Positions 37,062-46,531 of a DNA stretch of 63,827 bases are shown one piece after another. The notes under the pieces are model-generated. The model was not told where the DNA came from, did no database searches, and saw only the letters and a list, made by a program, of their open reading frames with translations. The DNA is from an uncultured Bacteroidales bacterium. GTDB taxonomy: Bacteria > Bacteroidota > Bacteroidia > Bacteroidales > UBA932. A program made the translations under genes and the position numbers. How positions within the stretch are numbered: position 1 is the stretch's first letter; each line of letters starts with the position of its first letter. The stretch is taken from positions 1 to 63,827 of the forward strand of contig CALVBH010000017.1 in the NCBI GenBank assembly GCA_944325765.1. The letters are read 5' to 3'.

Positions 37062-38717
37062 ATGAAACATACTGTTTGCATAGTCAATCTCCTGCTGCCG
37101 CTGCTGATGGCATTCTCCGCAGCCGCAGGACTTTCGGCACAGGAATATACCCCTGTTCCGGTCACGATATCGAAGGAAAAGGCGAGGGTGGACGGAAAAG
37201 TCTACTATTCGCATATCGTGCTTGAGAGACAGACTCTCTACTCCATCTGCAAAGCATACAACGTGACTATGGAGCAGATTTTCGAGGCCAACCCGTCCGT
37301 AAAGGAGGAGGGGCTGAAGAAAAACTCCATCCTGCTGATTCCTTGCCCGGACAGGAACCGGGAAACCGTGGTGACGGCAGCGGATACGGGCCAGGCAGGC
37401 GCGAAAACAGGGAAAAAACAGAAAATCCATACTGTAAAATGGTATGAAGATCTCGATGCGATAGCCGACAGGTACGGAGTAAGCGTGGAGTCCATCATGA
37501 AAGCCAACGGCCTGACAGGAAGGAAACTGAGCAAACGCCAGAAACTCGTCATTCCGGAACCGGGACAGATTTTCCCGGAGGAAGAGGCAGCCGCCGACAC
37601 TGTTGCCGCGGCGGATACATTGCCTGCGGGAGAAGGACCGGCCAACGCCGCCGCCCTGCTCCCGGACAGGACGGAAAAAGTGGAAGCGGTGCTTTTACTG
37701 CCTTTCAACGCTTCCGGGGAGAAACCGAGAAACGGCAGCATCGACTTTTACAATGGGGCGCTTATGGCTGTCAAACAGTTAGGTGACAGCGGTACGGATA
37801 TCGACCTGAGTGTATACGATGTGGAAGGGGGCATACTGCCTGTCACGACGGAAAGGCTGGAGAAAAGCGACATAGTCATCGGCCCGGTTTCGGCCGGAGA
37901 CCTTTCGAGACTGATGGAAAAATGTCCCGAGACCACGTGCATAGTTTCCCCTCTGGACCACAAGGCGGAGTACCTCGAAAACGGCCACCCGAACTTCATA
38001 CAGGCCCCTTCATCCAACCTGACCATATACGAGGATCTGGCCGAATGGATAAAGGAAGAACGCGGAGACAGTGACGAAAAAGTGATAATCATTTATGAAA
38101 AGGGTGCCAGGAACATCGAAGAAACGGGTGCGATGAACACGATTCTCGAAAAGGACGGCATTCCGTTCAGTTCCTTTTCCTACAGTATTCTCGAAGGGCG
38201 CGATGTGCAGGAGCCGCTAAAGGCTATGATGGATTCCTGCTCCGTAAACCGTATTATGGTGATGTCAGAAAGCGAGGCTTTCGTCAACGACGTGGTAAGG
38301 AACCTGAATCTGCTGATTCACGGAGGATACGGAGTCATCCTTTACGGAGCGTCCAAAATAAGGAGTTTCGAAACGATAGAGGTGGACAACCTCCACCATA
38401 CGCAGCTGCATACCTCGCTTGCCTATTACGTGGACTACGAAAATCCGTCAGTACGGGATTTCGTGCGGAAATACAGGGCTCTGTACAATACCGAACCTAC
38501 TCCGTACGCATTCCAGGGCTATGACGTCACGCTGTACTTCCTGCAGTTGTGCGCGACTTACGGCAAGGACTGGGCAAAATATCTTGAAAACAGCGACAAG
38601 TCCATGCTGCAGACTAATTTCAGGTTCAGGAAAGCCGGGGAAAACGACGGATATGTGAATACAGGCGTCCGCCGCATCATATACGGGGAAGGATATTCGA
38701 TAAGACTTGCAGACTGA
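37062..38717 (+). CDS. LysM plus periplasmic-binding-protein-like fusion protein
   Basis: A 551-residue exported protein. The signal peptide ends near GLSAQ. LysM-like units lie at about 47-88 (HIVLERQTLYSICKAYNVTMEQIFEANP) and 120-166 (HTVKWYEDLDAIADRYGVSVESIMKANG). From about 205 a type 1 periplasmic binding fold follows (AVLLLPFNAS...SIDFYNGALMAVKQL, VIIIYEKGA, YAFQGYDVTLYFL). LysM should tether it to peptidoglycan; the receptor-like half probably senses or binds a small ligand or serves as scaffold. It starts three bases after the glycosyltransferase stop and ends three bases from the convergent recN. Confidence 0.85.
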   Translation: MKHTVCIVNLLLPLLMAFSAAAGLSAQEYTPVPVTISKEKARVDGKVYYSHIVLERQTLYSICKAYNVTMEQIFEANPSVKEEGLKKNSILLIPCPDRNRETVVTAADTGQAGAKTGKKQKIHTVKWYEDLDAIADRYGVSVESIMKANGLTGRKLSKRQKLVIPEPGQIFPEEEAAADTVAAADTLPAGEGPANAAALLPDRTEKVEAVLLLPFNASGEKPRNGSIDFYNGALMAVKQLGDSGTDIDLSVYDVEGGILPVTTERLEKSDIVIGPVSAGDLSRLMEKCPETTCIVSPLDHKAEYLENGHPNFIQAPSSNLTIYEDLAEWIKEERGDSDEKVIIIYEKGARNIEETGAMNTILEKDGIPFSSFSYSILEGRDVQEPLKAMMDSCSVNRIMVMSESEAFVNDVVRNLNLLIHGGYGVILYGASKIRSFETIEVDNLHHTQLHTSLAYYVDYENPSVRDFVRKYRALYNTEPTPYAFQGYDVTLYFLQLCATYGKDWAKYLENSDKSMLQTNFRFRKAGENDGYVNTGVRRIIYGEGYSIRLAD

Positions 38718-38720
38718 AGT

Positions 38721-40391
38721 TTATTCGCCGAGCAGGACCCGGGCATTGGCGATGGCCGCATCCGTCAGTTCGGAACCGCTCAGCATACGCGCAATTTCCA
38801 GGACTCTCTGCTCGCCGGAGAGTCTTTTCATTTCGGATACGGTCCTACCGTTTACGACAGACTTGGTCACGACATAATGGGCGGACCCCTTGGCAGCTAC
38901 CTGCGGGAGATGGGTGATGGCAAAGACCTGCATGAAATTTCCCATACGGCATATCACGGACCCCATTTTGTCCGCCACGCTTCCCGAGACTCCGGTATCA
39001 ATCTCGTCGAAAATCATCGTAGGCATGTTTCCATATTCAGCCATAATGGCTTTCAAGGCAAGCATAATGCGAGACATTTCGCCGCCTGAAGCACATTTCG
39101 CCACATCCGTCAGATTATGTCCAGAAGCGGAGAATCTGTAGGATACGGTATCAGCGCCTTCGGCAGAGAGTTCCGAAGGAGAGACTTCTACGGCAAAGAC
39201 AGCCCCGGGGAGCTCCATCTCCCTGACGGATTTCTCTATGGCAGCCGCGAGATTTCCGGCTGCGGACTTTCTGGCTGCGGACAAGGCCTCCGCCGCTGCG
39301 GCGAGCTCCTTTTCCTCGGCGGACAAAAGCCTTACGAGTTCATTTCTGCGGGCATCCGACACTTCCATGCCGTCGATGGATTCGGCCAAAGCGTCCCTGA
39401 CTGCGGCAAGTTCACTGATATCCCGGCAGGAAAAGGCCCTCAACAGTGAATACAGGAGAGAAAGCCGGTCTTCGACTTCTGCCAGACGCTCCTGAGACAC
39501 GACGGTATCTTCATTTATGCGTGACAGTTCTCCCGATATGTCATCCAGTTCGAGCCGGCAGCTTTCAAGCCTTTCGGAAAGCGGACCGGCTTCCGGCACG
39601 TATACCGCTATCTTTTCGAGAGAACGGGCCGCATCCCTCATCAGGGCCGTTAGCGGCACTTCCCCGTCCGAAGACGGCACGGCATCGAGAATGCTTTCCG
39701 CGGAACAGAGGGTTTCCTTTATCAGTTCTGCATTTGCCAGCTGCTTCTGCTCCTGTTCCAGTTCTTCGAGTTCGTTTTCGCGCAGACCGGCTTCCACGAG
39801 CCTGTCCAGACGGGACTTGTCGTAGTCGTATTCTGAGCGCGAACGGGCAATCGCCTTCTCCACATCTTCCAGTTCCTTTTTCATGGACGTATACCGTCTG
39901 TAATGCGAACGGTATTTCTCAAGCTGTGCGGAATTTCCCGCAAAACGGTCCAGAAGGGAAAGCTGGAAATGCCTGTCCGACAGGAGAAGGGTCTGATGCT
40001 GGGAATGGATGTCGACCAGACGTGAAGACAGGACCGAAAGGAACTGCACCTGAACCGGGCAGTCGTTTACGAAAGAACGCGAACGTCCCGTAGGATTCAC
40101 GACTCTGCGGACAGTAATGTTTTTCCCGTCCCAGTCCACTTCGTTTTCTTCCATCAAGGTATTCAGGATTTCATCGTCGTCTACGGAGAATTCCCCTTCG
40201 ACGACGCAATTGTCCGATGACTCCCCTATCATGGAAGCGTCGGCCTTCGCACCGAGGAGCAGGGACAGGGCACCTAAAAGTATGGATTTCCCGGCTCCTG
40301 TCTGTCCCGTAATGATGACAAGACCCTCGGGAAAATCTGTTTCCAGAGAGTCTATCAAAACATAATTCCTGATGCTCAGCCGTTTAAGCAT
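38721..40391 (-). CDS. recN: DNA repair ATPase RecN
   Basis: A 556-residue SMC-like protein for double-strand break repair. The Walker A motif GQTGAGKSILLGALSLLLG lies near residue 30. Long coiled coils occupy about 150-370. The signature (CASGGEMSRIMLALKA) and Walker B (MIFDEIDTGVSG) with ITHLPQVAA close the ATPase. The length is typical. Last gene of the trxB-bamD-rpoZ-recN run, 12 bases after rpoZ. Confidence 0.97.
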   Translation of the reverse strand: MLKRLSIRNYVLIDSLETDFPEGLVIITGQTGAGKSILLGALSLLLGAKADASMIGESSDNCVVEGEFSVDDDEILNTLMEENEVDWDGKNITVRRVVNPTGRSRSFVNDCPVQVQFLSVLSSRLVDIHSQHQTLLLSDRHFQLSLLDRFAGNSAQLEKYRSHYRRYTSMKKELEDVEKAIARSRSEYDYDKSRLDRLVEAGLRENELEELEQEQKQLANAELIKETLCSAESILDAVPSSDGEVPLTALMRDAARSLEKIAVYVPEAGPLSERLESCRLELDDISGELSRINEDTVVSQERLAEVEDRLSLLYSLLRAFSCRDISELAAVRDALAESIDGMEVSDARRNELVRLLSAEEKELAAAAEALSAARKSAAGNLAAAIEKSVREMELPGAVFAVEVSPSELSAEGADTVSYRFSASGHNLTDVAKCASGGEMSRIMLALKAIMAEYGNMPTMIFDEIDTGVSGSVADKMGSVICRMGNFMQVFAITHLPQVAAKGSAHYVVTKSVVNGRTVSEMKRLSGEQRVLEIARMLSGSELTDAAIANARVLLGE

Positions 40392-40403
40392 GATGAAGCG
40401 ATA

Positions 40404-40733
40404 TTATTCCTCGTCCTCTTCCTTTTTGGCCATCCTGTAGAAAATCTCCCCTTCTTCGAATTCCGAAATGGCCACGAGGGCAGGTTTTGGCTGCTTTTCG
40501 TAGAACTTGGAGATTTCTATCTGTTCCCTGTTCTCGAAAACTTCTTCCATGGTGTCCCTGTCGTTCTTGAAATCCTCGAGTTTTCTCGTAAGTTCCTTTT
40601 TCTCGGCTATGGCTATCTGGTTCGCCCTTTTGGAAAGGATTACGACGGATTCGTAGATATTGCCGGTAGGTTCCGCGATGTCGCAGAGATTTCTGGTAAT
40701 GGTGTTGGTAGGTATTTTCTTAGTCATATCCAA
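40404..40733 (-). CDS. rpoZ: DNA-directed RNA polymerase omega subunit, Bacteroidota type
   Basis: A 109-residue protein with TRNLCDIAEPTGNIYESVVILSKRANQIA and the conserved VFENREQIEISKFYEKQPKP block of the Bacteroidota omega subunit. It helps assemble and stabilise RNA polymerase. It lies between bamD and recN. The ATG at 40733 is used; a second Met two residues on is possible. Confidence 0.9.
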   Translation of the reverse strand: MDMTKKIPTNTITRNLCDIAEPTGNIYESVVILSKRANQIAIAEKKELTRKLEDFKNDRDTMEEVFENREQIEISKFYEKQPKPALVAISEFEEGEIFYRMAKKEEDEE

Positions 40734-40778
40734 AATATTTCTTCCTATTTAATTATACATCCCGGATGGAAACGGGTT

Positions 40779-41606
40779 TCAATTTTTTTCGTTTTCCGAA
40801 GGATTTTCTTCAGCGACATATCTTCCGAGCTCTCTCTGCGCCCTGCGGTACAGGACGTCAAGTTCACGGCAGTAGGCCGATTCCGGATATTCTCCCTTGA
40901 AATTCAGATAGTCGTCCACGAAAGTCATATATCTCTCCTTCTGCTTCTGGTGCACGCTCAGCTGGGCGTATTTATATGACGACATAGCTATGTAATACAG
41001 GATATCCTCACGGTAAATGTTATCGGCATCATCCTTCAGGACATTGCGGAAAGCCACGCGGGATGCTATGTAGTCTTCCATCTTGTAATAAAGCCGTGCC
41101 GCCTCGTATGCCTTCGTATCGAGCCGCATCCCCAGATCCTCCATCATGGCCTCGCATTCTTCGTAATGCACCGAATTCGGATACTCCTGCATATATTCGG
41201 AAATGGCGGACATGGCCTTGTAGGTCGGATTCTGGTCGAGTTCATATCTCAGTGTGGACCTGTACAGACAGTCGAGCCGGAGAAATCTCGCCTCTGGAGC
41301 GAACGGGCTCCTCGGGAAATACTCCAGGAAATGGTCGAAATTCGTCTCCGCAGTATAATAGTCGCGGAACCGGTAGTTGCTCAGGCCCCAGTAATACTGG
41401 ACCGTATCATCTCTCTCGGTACCGGTCGTAAGGACCGAAAGGGACTCGAACAGGGCTGCCGCCTTGGAGTATTTAGCATTGTTGTAGTATTCGAAAGCCG
41501 CCTCGTATTTCGCGTCGGCATCATTGCTGTTAAGCAGAAGTTCATACTGAGACTTGCAGGAAAAGAGGATTCCCGACATCAGGAGTAAAATAAAATACCT
41601 TTTCAT
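40779..41606 (-). CDS. bamD: Outer-membrane assembly lipoprotein BamD
   Basis: A 275-residue lipoprotein (lipobox LLLMSGILFSCKS) with five TPR-like helical pairs (for example AKYEAAFEYYNNAKYSKAAALFE and YAEFFP-like FDHFLEYFPRSPFAPEARFL). It partners BamA in inserting barrels. Its ATG overlaps the trxB stop by four bases (ATGA), showing translational coupling. It is an odd pairing of redox and envelope genes, but one seen by position only. Confidence 0.92.
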   Translation of the reverse strand: MKRYFILLLMSGILFSCKSQYELLLNSNDADAKYEAAFEYYNNAKYSKAAALFESLSVLTTGTERDDTVQYYWGLSNYRFRDYYTAETNFDHFLEYFPRSPFAPEARFLRLDCLYRSTLRYELDQNPTYKAMSAISEYMQEYPNSVHYEECEAMMEDLGMRLDTKAYEAARLYYKMEDYIASRVAFRNVLKDDADNIYREDILYYIAMSSYKYAQLSVHQKQKERYMTFVDDYLNFKGEYPESAYCRELDVLYRRAQRELGRYVAEENPSENEKN

Positions 41607-42538
41607 TTGCCTGGGTTCAATGAATTTAGAAATTTTTCAGCATCGCAGGCCGCCACGCAGCCGGATGCGGCGGCAGTGACTGCCTGCCTGTATGACGGAT
41701 TCTGGACATCGCCGGCAGCAAAGACGCCTTCGACGTTAGTCCGCGAACTCTTGCCTTCCGTGACTATGTAACCGTTTTCATCCGTGGCCACCCATCTGGA
41801 AAAAAGTTCCGAATTAGGATGGTGTCCTATGGCCAGGAAAAAACCGTCCACGGCTATGTCGAAGACTTCCCCGTCCTTCCGCTGCAGTCTGGCTCCGGTC
41901 ACGCCGGAGTCGTCGCCGAGCACTTCCTGCGTGCTGCAGTTCCACAGGATTTCGATATTCCGAGCGTGCATTACGCGCTCCTGCATGGCCGGAGAAGCCC
42001 TGAGGACGTCCCTCCGGACTATCATGTAGACTTTACGGCAGAGGTGCGAAAGATATGAAGCTTCTTCGCAGGCAGTGTCTCCGCCGCCCACGACAGCCAC
42101 ATCCTTTTCCCTGTAGAAAAAGCCGTCGCAGGTGGCGCAGGCGGAAACCCCCATTCCCCTGAATCTGGTCTCCGATTCCAGACCGAGATATCTGGCCGCC
42201 GCACCCGTAGCGATGATCAGGGCCTCGGCAGAAAGTTCCGTACCGTCATCCAGGGTCAGCCTGAAAGGCCTGGACGAAAGATCGGCACCTGATACCGTCC
42301 CATACCTGATATCGGCTCCGAGATTCGCCGCCTGGGAACGCATGGCATCCATGAGTGCAGTCCCGTCTATCCCGTTTTCGAAACCCGGGAAGTTTTCTAT
42401 GACAGTCGTAGTGGTAAGCTGGCCTCCGGGCTGCATGCCTTCGTAAAGGACCGGCTTCAGACCGGCACGCGATGCATAGATGGCAGCAGTATAGCCTGCA
42501 GGCCCTCCTCCTATTATCAATGTCCTTATTTTCTCCAT
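41603..42538 (-). CDS. trxB: Thioredoxin reductase
   Basis: A 311-residue FAD enzyme passing electrons from NADPH to thioredoxin. FAD-binding GGGPAGYTAAIYASRAG, redox-active CATC in SACATCDGFFYR, NADPH-binding VVGGGDTACEEASYL, and the closing GVFAAGDVQNPSYRQAVTAAASG are all present. First gene of the trxB-bamD-rpoZ-recN operon with a complete promoter 27 bases upstream. Confidence 0.97.
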   Translation of the reverse strand: MEKIRTLIIGGGPAGYTAAIYASRAGLKPVLYEGMQPGGQLTTTTVIENFPGFENGIDGTALMDAMRSQAANLGADIRYGTVSGADLSSRPFRLTLDDGTELSAEALIIATGAAARYLGLESETRFRGMGVSACATCDGFFYREKDVAVVGGGDTACEEASYLSHLCRKVYMIVRRDVLRASPAMQERVMHARNIEILWNCSTQEVLGDDSGVTGARLQRKDGEVFDIAVDGFFLAIGHHPNSELFSRWVATDENGYIVTEGKSSRTNVEGVFAAGDVQNPSYRQAVTAAASGCVAACDAEKFLNSLNPGK

Positions 42539-42564
42539 TTATGCAATATCCTTAAGGGAACTGG

Positions 42565-42595
42565 CAAAGTTAAGAATAGTTCGATGATTTTCAAA
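42565..42595 (-). promoter_or_regulatory. Promoter of the trxB operon
   Basis: On the minus strand TTTG (42592-42595), 19 bases, TAACTTTG (42565-42572): a full Bacteroidota promoter. It overlaps the end of the upstream SDR gene by five bases. Confidence 0.78.
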
Positions 42596-43454
42596 TCCGG
42601 AAACGCTTTTTGACCGTTCGGTAAACGGCGCCTACGACCCAGTCCGGAAGAATGGCTGCCAAAGGGCGGAAAATATGGTTTATCAGTCCCGGCAGGAGCT
42701 GTTTTCTGCCCCTGAACATCGCCTTCAGAGCCTTGTACGCCGCTTTTTCCGGAGGAATCATCACCGCTATCCGGACCGCGAGCCTGCGCAGGGAAGGCTT
42801 GAGGGGATACAGAGGAGTGTCCACCGCCCCGAAATAAGCCGTCGTGACGCTGACTCCAGTCCCGCGGCATTCGATTCTGAGGGAACGCGAATAATCCTTG
42901 ACGAACCTCTTCGTATTCGCATACATACCCAGGGCCGGCCAGTTCATCCAGGCTGCCAGGGACGATATGTTCAAGACTCGGCCCTGCCCTTTGGCTATCA
43001 TCCTCGGGACGAACTCGCGGCAGAGCATCAGTGGAGTATAGTTGTGCACCATCATTATGGCCGAAAGCTTTCCCTTGTCCGAAGCTGCGATTTCCTTCAG
43101 GAAAAACAGGCCGGCATTGTTTATCAGGATATCCACTTCGAGTCCGGCATCAGAGACTGCCGAAGAAATTTTTTCCGCCGCATCCGTTTCGGACAAGTCC
43201 TGGACAACGGTCAATATCCGGAATTCCGGCGTGCGGAGGCTTCTCTCGCCGGCAAGAGCCGCAACACGGGACCGGACCTCGGCGGCGGCATCCTCCAGCC
43301 TTTCGCGGGAAATGTCGGCCATAATGACATTGTAGCCGTTCTCCGCCAGGAGAATGGCGTAGATTTTTCCCATTCCTCCGGCGGCTCCGGTTATCAGGGC
43401 CGTAGAACGGTAATTGCCGTAAGGCACTCCTTTAAGATAGCATTTGCTTTTCAT
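42591..43454 (-). CDS. Short-chain dehydrogenase/reductase
   Basis: A 287-residue classical SDR with cofactor motif TALITGAAGGMGKIYA, LINNAG, NISSLAAW, and catalytic Y-x-x-x-K in GMYANTKRFVKDYS. The C-terminal part (PPEKAAYKALKAMFRGRKQLLPGLINHIFRPLAAILPDW) is hydrophobic and basic, as in acyl- or lipid-linked reductases. Substrate unknown. The start at 43454 (MKSKCYLKG) is preferred; an in-frame ATG at 43475 adds seven residues. It is divergent from the Fur-family gene. Confidence 0.85.
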   Translation of the reverse strand: MKSKCYLKGVPYGNYRSTALITGAAGGMGKIYAILLAENGYNVIMADISRERLEDAAAEVRSRVAALAGERSLRTPEFRILTVVQDLSETDAAEKISSAVSDAGLEVDILINNAGLFFLKEIAASDKGKLSAIMMVHNYTPLMLCREFVPRMIAKGQGRVLNISSLAAWMNWPALGMYANTKRFVKDYSRSLRIECRGTGVSVTTAYFGAVDTPLYPLKPSLRRLAVRIAVMIPPEKAAYKALKAMFRGRKQLLPGLINHIFRPLAAILPDWVVGAVYRTVKKRFRI

Positions 43455-43481
43455 GTATAATTTTGAATATTTCAATTTTAT

Positions 43482-43512
43482 TTTGCACGCGGACGTTTTT
43501 TTCCTATTTTTG
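43482..43512 (+). promoter_or_regulatory. Promoter of the Fur-family gene
   Basis: TTTG (43482-43485), 19 bases, TATTTTTG (43505-43512), 18 bases before the ATG. Complete Bacteroidota promoter. Confidence 0.8.
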
Positions 43513-43530
43513 CAGCGCTAAACCGAATAT

Positions 43531-43995
43531 ATGAACGTTCAACTCCCCAAAACAGGCATGGAACAGTTCAAGACTGTCCTGAAAAACCACTCTCTGAAGG
43601 CTACGCCTCAAAGGATGGCCGTGCATGAGGCCATGCTCAAGCTCGGGCATGCTTCCGCCGACATGGTCACCGAGGAAATCAGGAAAAACGACCGGACGAA
43701 AGTCACCGTGGCTTCAGTGTACAATATACTGACCCAACTGGCTATGCTGGGAATATATGACCACAGGCTCAGCGCGAACAACAAAATGTACTTCGACGTC
43801 AACACTTTCAAGCATTTCCACATATACGACTGCGAGAACCACCAGTTCAAGGACATCATAGACAACGAACTCGTCGATCTGGTGGAAAAGCACCTGAAGA
43901 AACGCAAGTTCCGCGGTTACAGCATCGACCACATAGACATCCAGCTCATCGGAAAGCCTACAAGGAAGAAACGGATTTCATCTTCCTCGCTTTGA
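43531..43995 (+). CDS. Fur/PerR-family metalloregulator
   Basis: A 154-residue regulator. The winged-helix N-terminus (LKATPQRMAVHEAMLKLGHASADMVTEEIRK...VASVYNILTQLAMLGIY) is followed by the metal-sensing part with HFHIYDCENHQFKDI. The C-terminal CxxC pairs of zinc-dependent Fur are missing, so it may be PerR-like or a reduced Fur. The tail is basic (KPTRKKRISSSSL). It overlaps the convergent cstA by 38 bp. Confidence 0.88.
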   Translation: MNVQLPKTGMEQFKTVLKNHSLKATPQRMAVHEAMLKLGHASADMVTEEIRKNDRTKVTVASVYNILTQLAMLGIYDHRLSANNKMYFDVNTFKHFHIYDCENHQFKDIIDNELVDLVEKHLKKRKFRGYSIDHIDIQLIGKPTRKKRISSSSL

Positions 43996-45433
43996 CCGTG
44001 CAGTATATCAGTGCGGCCAGGGCCACGATGCCTCCGCATACATAACCTGCCGCCGGGGCGAGGTGAAGTCCCCCGGCCTTGAACGGAGCCATCATAAAAT
44101 AACTGACACAGATGAAAGTCAGGAATGCCGCCGGAATCGAAGTCATCCAGTGAGGTTTCCCGGACTGTACCAGATATGCGGTAACGGTCCACAGGACGAG
44201 GACGGCCAGAATCTGGTTGCAGATGCCCACATAGTTCCAGACTGTGGAGAAATCCGCCATACAGAAGAAATAGGCCGCCACGAAGATAGGGACGGAGACC
44301 ACCAGACGCTTCGATATTTTTTTCTGGTCGTATCTGCACAAATCGGCAATGGTCAGACGCATGCTCCTGAATGCGGTATCTCCAGACGTAATCGGACAGA
44401 CCACCACTCCTATCACTGCTATTATCGCCCCGACTTTCCCGAGCCAGCTCTTGCATATCATATCCACCGCTATGGCCGGAGTGACCTTGGTCAGTACGCC
44501 GTCTATCATCACGCCGTTGGTCGCGGCATCGTTGAGACCTTCCGCGCCCCCGAAGTATGCCATGGCCGCACTGGCCCATATCATGGCCACGATGCCTTCG
44601 GCTATCATGGCACCGTAGAATACCGGACGGCCGTATTTTTCGTTTTTCAGACATCTCGACATCAGCGGGGACTGCGTGGAATGGAAGCCCGAAATCGCGC
44701 CGCATGAAATGACTATGAAAAGCATCGGTATCAGGATGTTGTTTTCAGGATCGGCATGATAGTTCTTCAGGGTGGAGAATGTCAGTTCCTGCATCGACAG
44801 GCTGCCTGAAATATCGCCCCAGAGCATCGCCCCGCCTACTCCGACAGCCATAAACAGCAGCGCTGCCCCCATAAACGGATATATCGTTCCTATTATCTTG
44901 TCTATCGGGAGCAGCGTAGCTAGTATGTAATATACGAAAATTATATACAGCCACCAGGTCTTGTCCATACCCGTAAGCGACTGCATCAGATCCGCAGGGC
45001 CGGTAACGAAAGAGACGCCCACAGCCAGCAGGAGGAACGGAACGAAGACCGTCATGAAAGTCTTGGCCCCGCGGCCGAGGTACTTTCCGGTAAGGTCAGG
45101 CATATTCACGCCGTCGTTCCGGATGGAAAGCATTCCGGAAAAATAATCGTGGACGGCACCCATGAAAATACAGCCTATCACTATCCAGAGGTAGGCTGCA
45201 GGTCCGTATGCCGCTCCCATAATGGCGCCGAAGATAGGCCCGAGTCCGGCTATGTTCAGAAATTGTATGACGAATACCTTCCAAGTCGGCATGACCTTGA
45301 AATCCACGCCGTCGGCCTTAGCTACGGCAGGAGTCTGCCTGCCGGCGTCGGAGCCGAAAAACCTGTCGACGAATTTTCCGTAAACCAGATACCCGACAAC
45401 AAGCGCGAGTATCGACACACAAAAAGTAATCAT
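43958..45433 (-). CDS. cstA: Carbon starvation protein CstA-family transporter
   Basis: A 491-residue multi-spanning membrane protein (about 13 hydrophobic segments) with family-typical GYLVYGKFVDRFFG near the start, GLGPIFGAIMGAAYGP, and AVHDYFSGMLSIRN. The family takes up peptides or pyruvate under starvation. It is shorter than enterobacterial CstA (~700) as is usual in Bacteroidota. It is read from its own promoter and converges on the Fur-family gene with overlapping ends. Confidence 0.94.
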   Translation of the reverse strand: MITFCVSILALVVGYLVYGKFVDRFFGSDAGRQTPAVAKADGVDFKVMPTWKVFVIQFLNIAGLGPIFGAIMGAAYGPAAYLWIVIGCIFMGAVHDYFSGMLSIRNDGVNMPDLTGKYLGRGAKTFMTVFVPFLLLAVGVSFVTGPADLMQSLTGMDKTWWLYIIFVYYILATLLPIDKIIGTIYPFMGAALLFMAVGVGGAMLWGDISGSLSMQELTFSTLKNYHADPENNILIPMLFIVISCGAISGFHSTQSPLMSRCLKNEKYGRPVFYGAMIAEGIVAMIWASAAMAYFGGAEGLNDAATNGVMIDGVLTKVTPAIAVDMICKSWLGKVGAIIAVIGVVVCPITSGDTAFRSMRLTIADLCRYDQKKISKRLVVSVPIFVAAYFFCMADFSTVWNYVGICNQILAVLVLWTVTAYLVQSGKPHWMTSIPAAFLTFICVSYFMMAPFKAGGLHLAPAAGYVCGGIVALAALIYCTVKARKMKSVSSL

Positions 45434-45458
45434 AGTATCAAACGGTTGAAAAACTCGT

Positions 45459-45489
45459 CAAATTTACGATTTTTCACCATAAACGCAAG
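45459..45489 (-). promoter_or_regulatory. Promoter of cstA
   Basis: On the minus strand CTTG (45486-45489), 19 bases, TAAATTTG (45459-45466), 26 bases before the ATG. Confidence 0.75.
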
Positions 45490-45499
45490 GTTTTTTCCG

Positions 45500-46531
45500 T
45501 CAGTCGAGTTCGTCGTACTCGTCCCTCGGGAAAAATTCCCACATGTCATCGTACTGGTAGGTACCGCTTTTTCCTGTCAGGACAAAACCCCTGTCGTTTA
45601 TGGAGAAGCCTACGGACTCGCTTCTGGTTCCCGCCTCGAAGGAAGTACGTTCGGTCCAGCGGTCTTTCGCCGGATTGTATTCCCAGGTGGAAGTCATTCC
45701 GGAGCCGCTCTTTTCCCCGCAGGTGAAATATCCCAGACCGTACATGGTGAAGGCCGCACCGTATGAACGGGCTATGGTGCCATAGTCGTCATCGTAGTCG
45801 TCATCGCTGACATTCGCGATTTTCCTCTTTTCCGTCCAGGTATCCGTCGAGGCATCGTATGCCCAGAAATCCGTCACGACATCGGAATTGTTTTCGCCGC
45901 CCACGACATACGCTATGCCGTCGATGACGAATGCCGACGCACCTATACGCTTGGACCCGCCGATACTTGTCACCTGTATCCACCTGTCGGACTCCTCGTC
46001 GTATTTCCAGAAATCCTTCAGGTGGTTTCCGTCATAACCGCATCCGACATATCCGGTCCCGTTCACGCTGAAGGCTACGGCAGCACGCCTGGCGGAGCCT
46101 CCGAATTCGGCGACCTCCTGCCAAGTATCGGTAGTAGGGTCATAGCGCCAGAAATCCTGAAGATAGGTATCCCCGTTGTAGCCGAGCCCTACATAACCGT
46201 ACTTGTTCGTGGAGAAAGCCACCGCGTATGTACGTGCCTCCCCGGGCATGGACGCCATTTCCGTCCAGGTGCCGCTGTTCTCGTTGAACCGCCACAAATC
46301 GTTGAGCCTGTATTTATAGCCGCCGTATCCTCCTGCGGCGACGTAAACTGTCCCGTCTACCGTAAACGTCACGGCCGAACATCTTGCGACTCCGTCGAAA
46401 TCGGAGACTTTCACCCAGTTTCCTACCAGTTCCTCAGCATCGTCGTCATTGGAACAGCAGACAAAAGACAATGCGGCTGCCGCAACCGCCAGAGCGAAAG
46501 AGGCAAATCTGAAAAATTTCATTTTTTCCAT
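45500..46531 (-). CDS. Kelch-repeat lipoprotein
   Basis: A 343-residue product from the ATG at 46531 (MEKMKFFRFASFALAVAAAALSFVCCSN), with a lipobox at CCS. The rest is about six ~48-residue Kelch blades (for example LNDLWRFNENSGTWTEMASMPGEARTYAVAF), forming a beta propeller. Members of this group are often next to DUF4270 lipoproteins; here the neighbour on the other side (46710) is a decayed DUF4270 gene. Function unknown, probably protein or glycan binding at the outer membrane. Confidence 0.88.
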   Translation of the reverse strand: MEKMKFFRFASFALAVAAAALSFVCCSNDDDAEELVGNWVKVSDFDGVARCSAVTFTVDGTVYVAAGGYGGYKYRLNDLWRFNENSGTWTEMASMPGEARTYAVAFSTNKYGYVGLGYNGDTYLQDFWRYDPTTDTWQEVAEFGGSARRAAVAFSVNGTGYVGCGYDGNHLKDFWKYDEESDRWIQVTSIGGSKRIGASAFVIDGIAYVVGGENNSDVVTDFWAYDASTDTWTEKRKIANVSDDDYDDDYGTIARSYGAAFTMYGLGYFTCGEKSGSGMTSTWEYNPAKDRWTERTSFEAGTRSESVGFSINDRGFVLTGKSGTYQYDDMWEFFPRDEYDELD

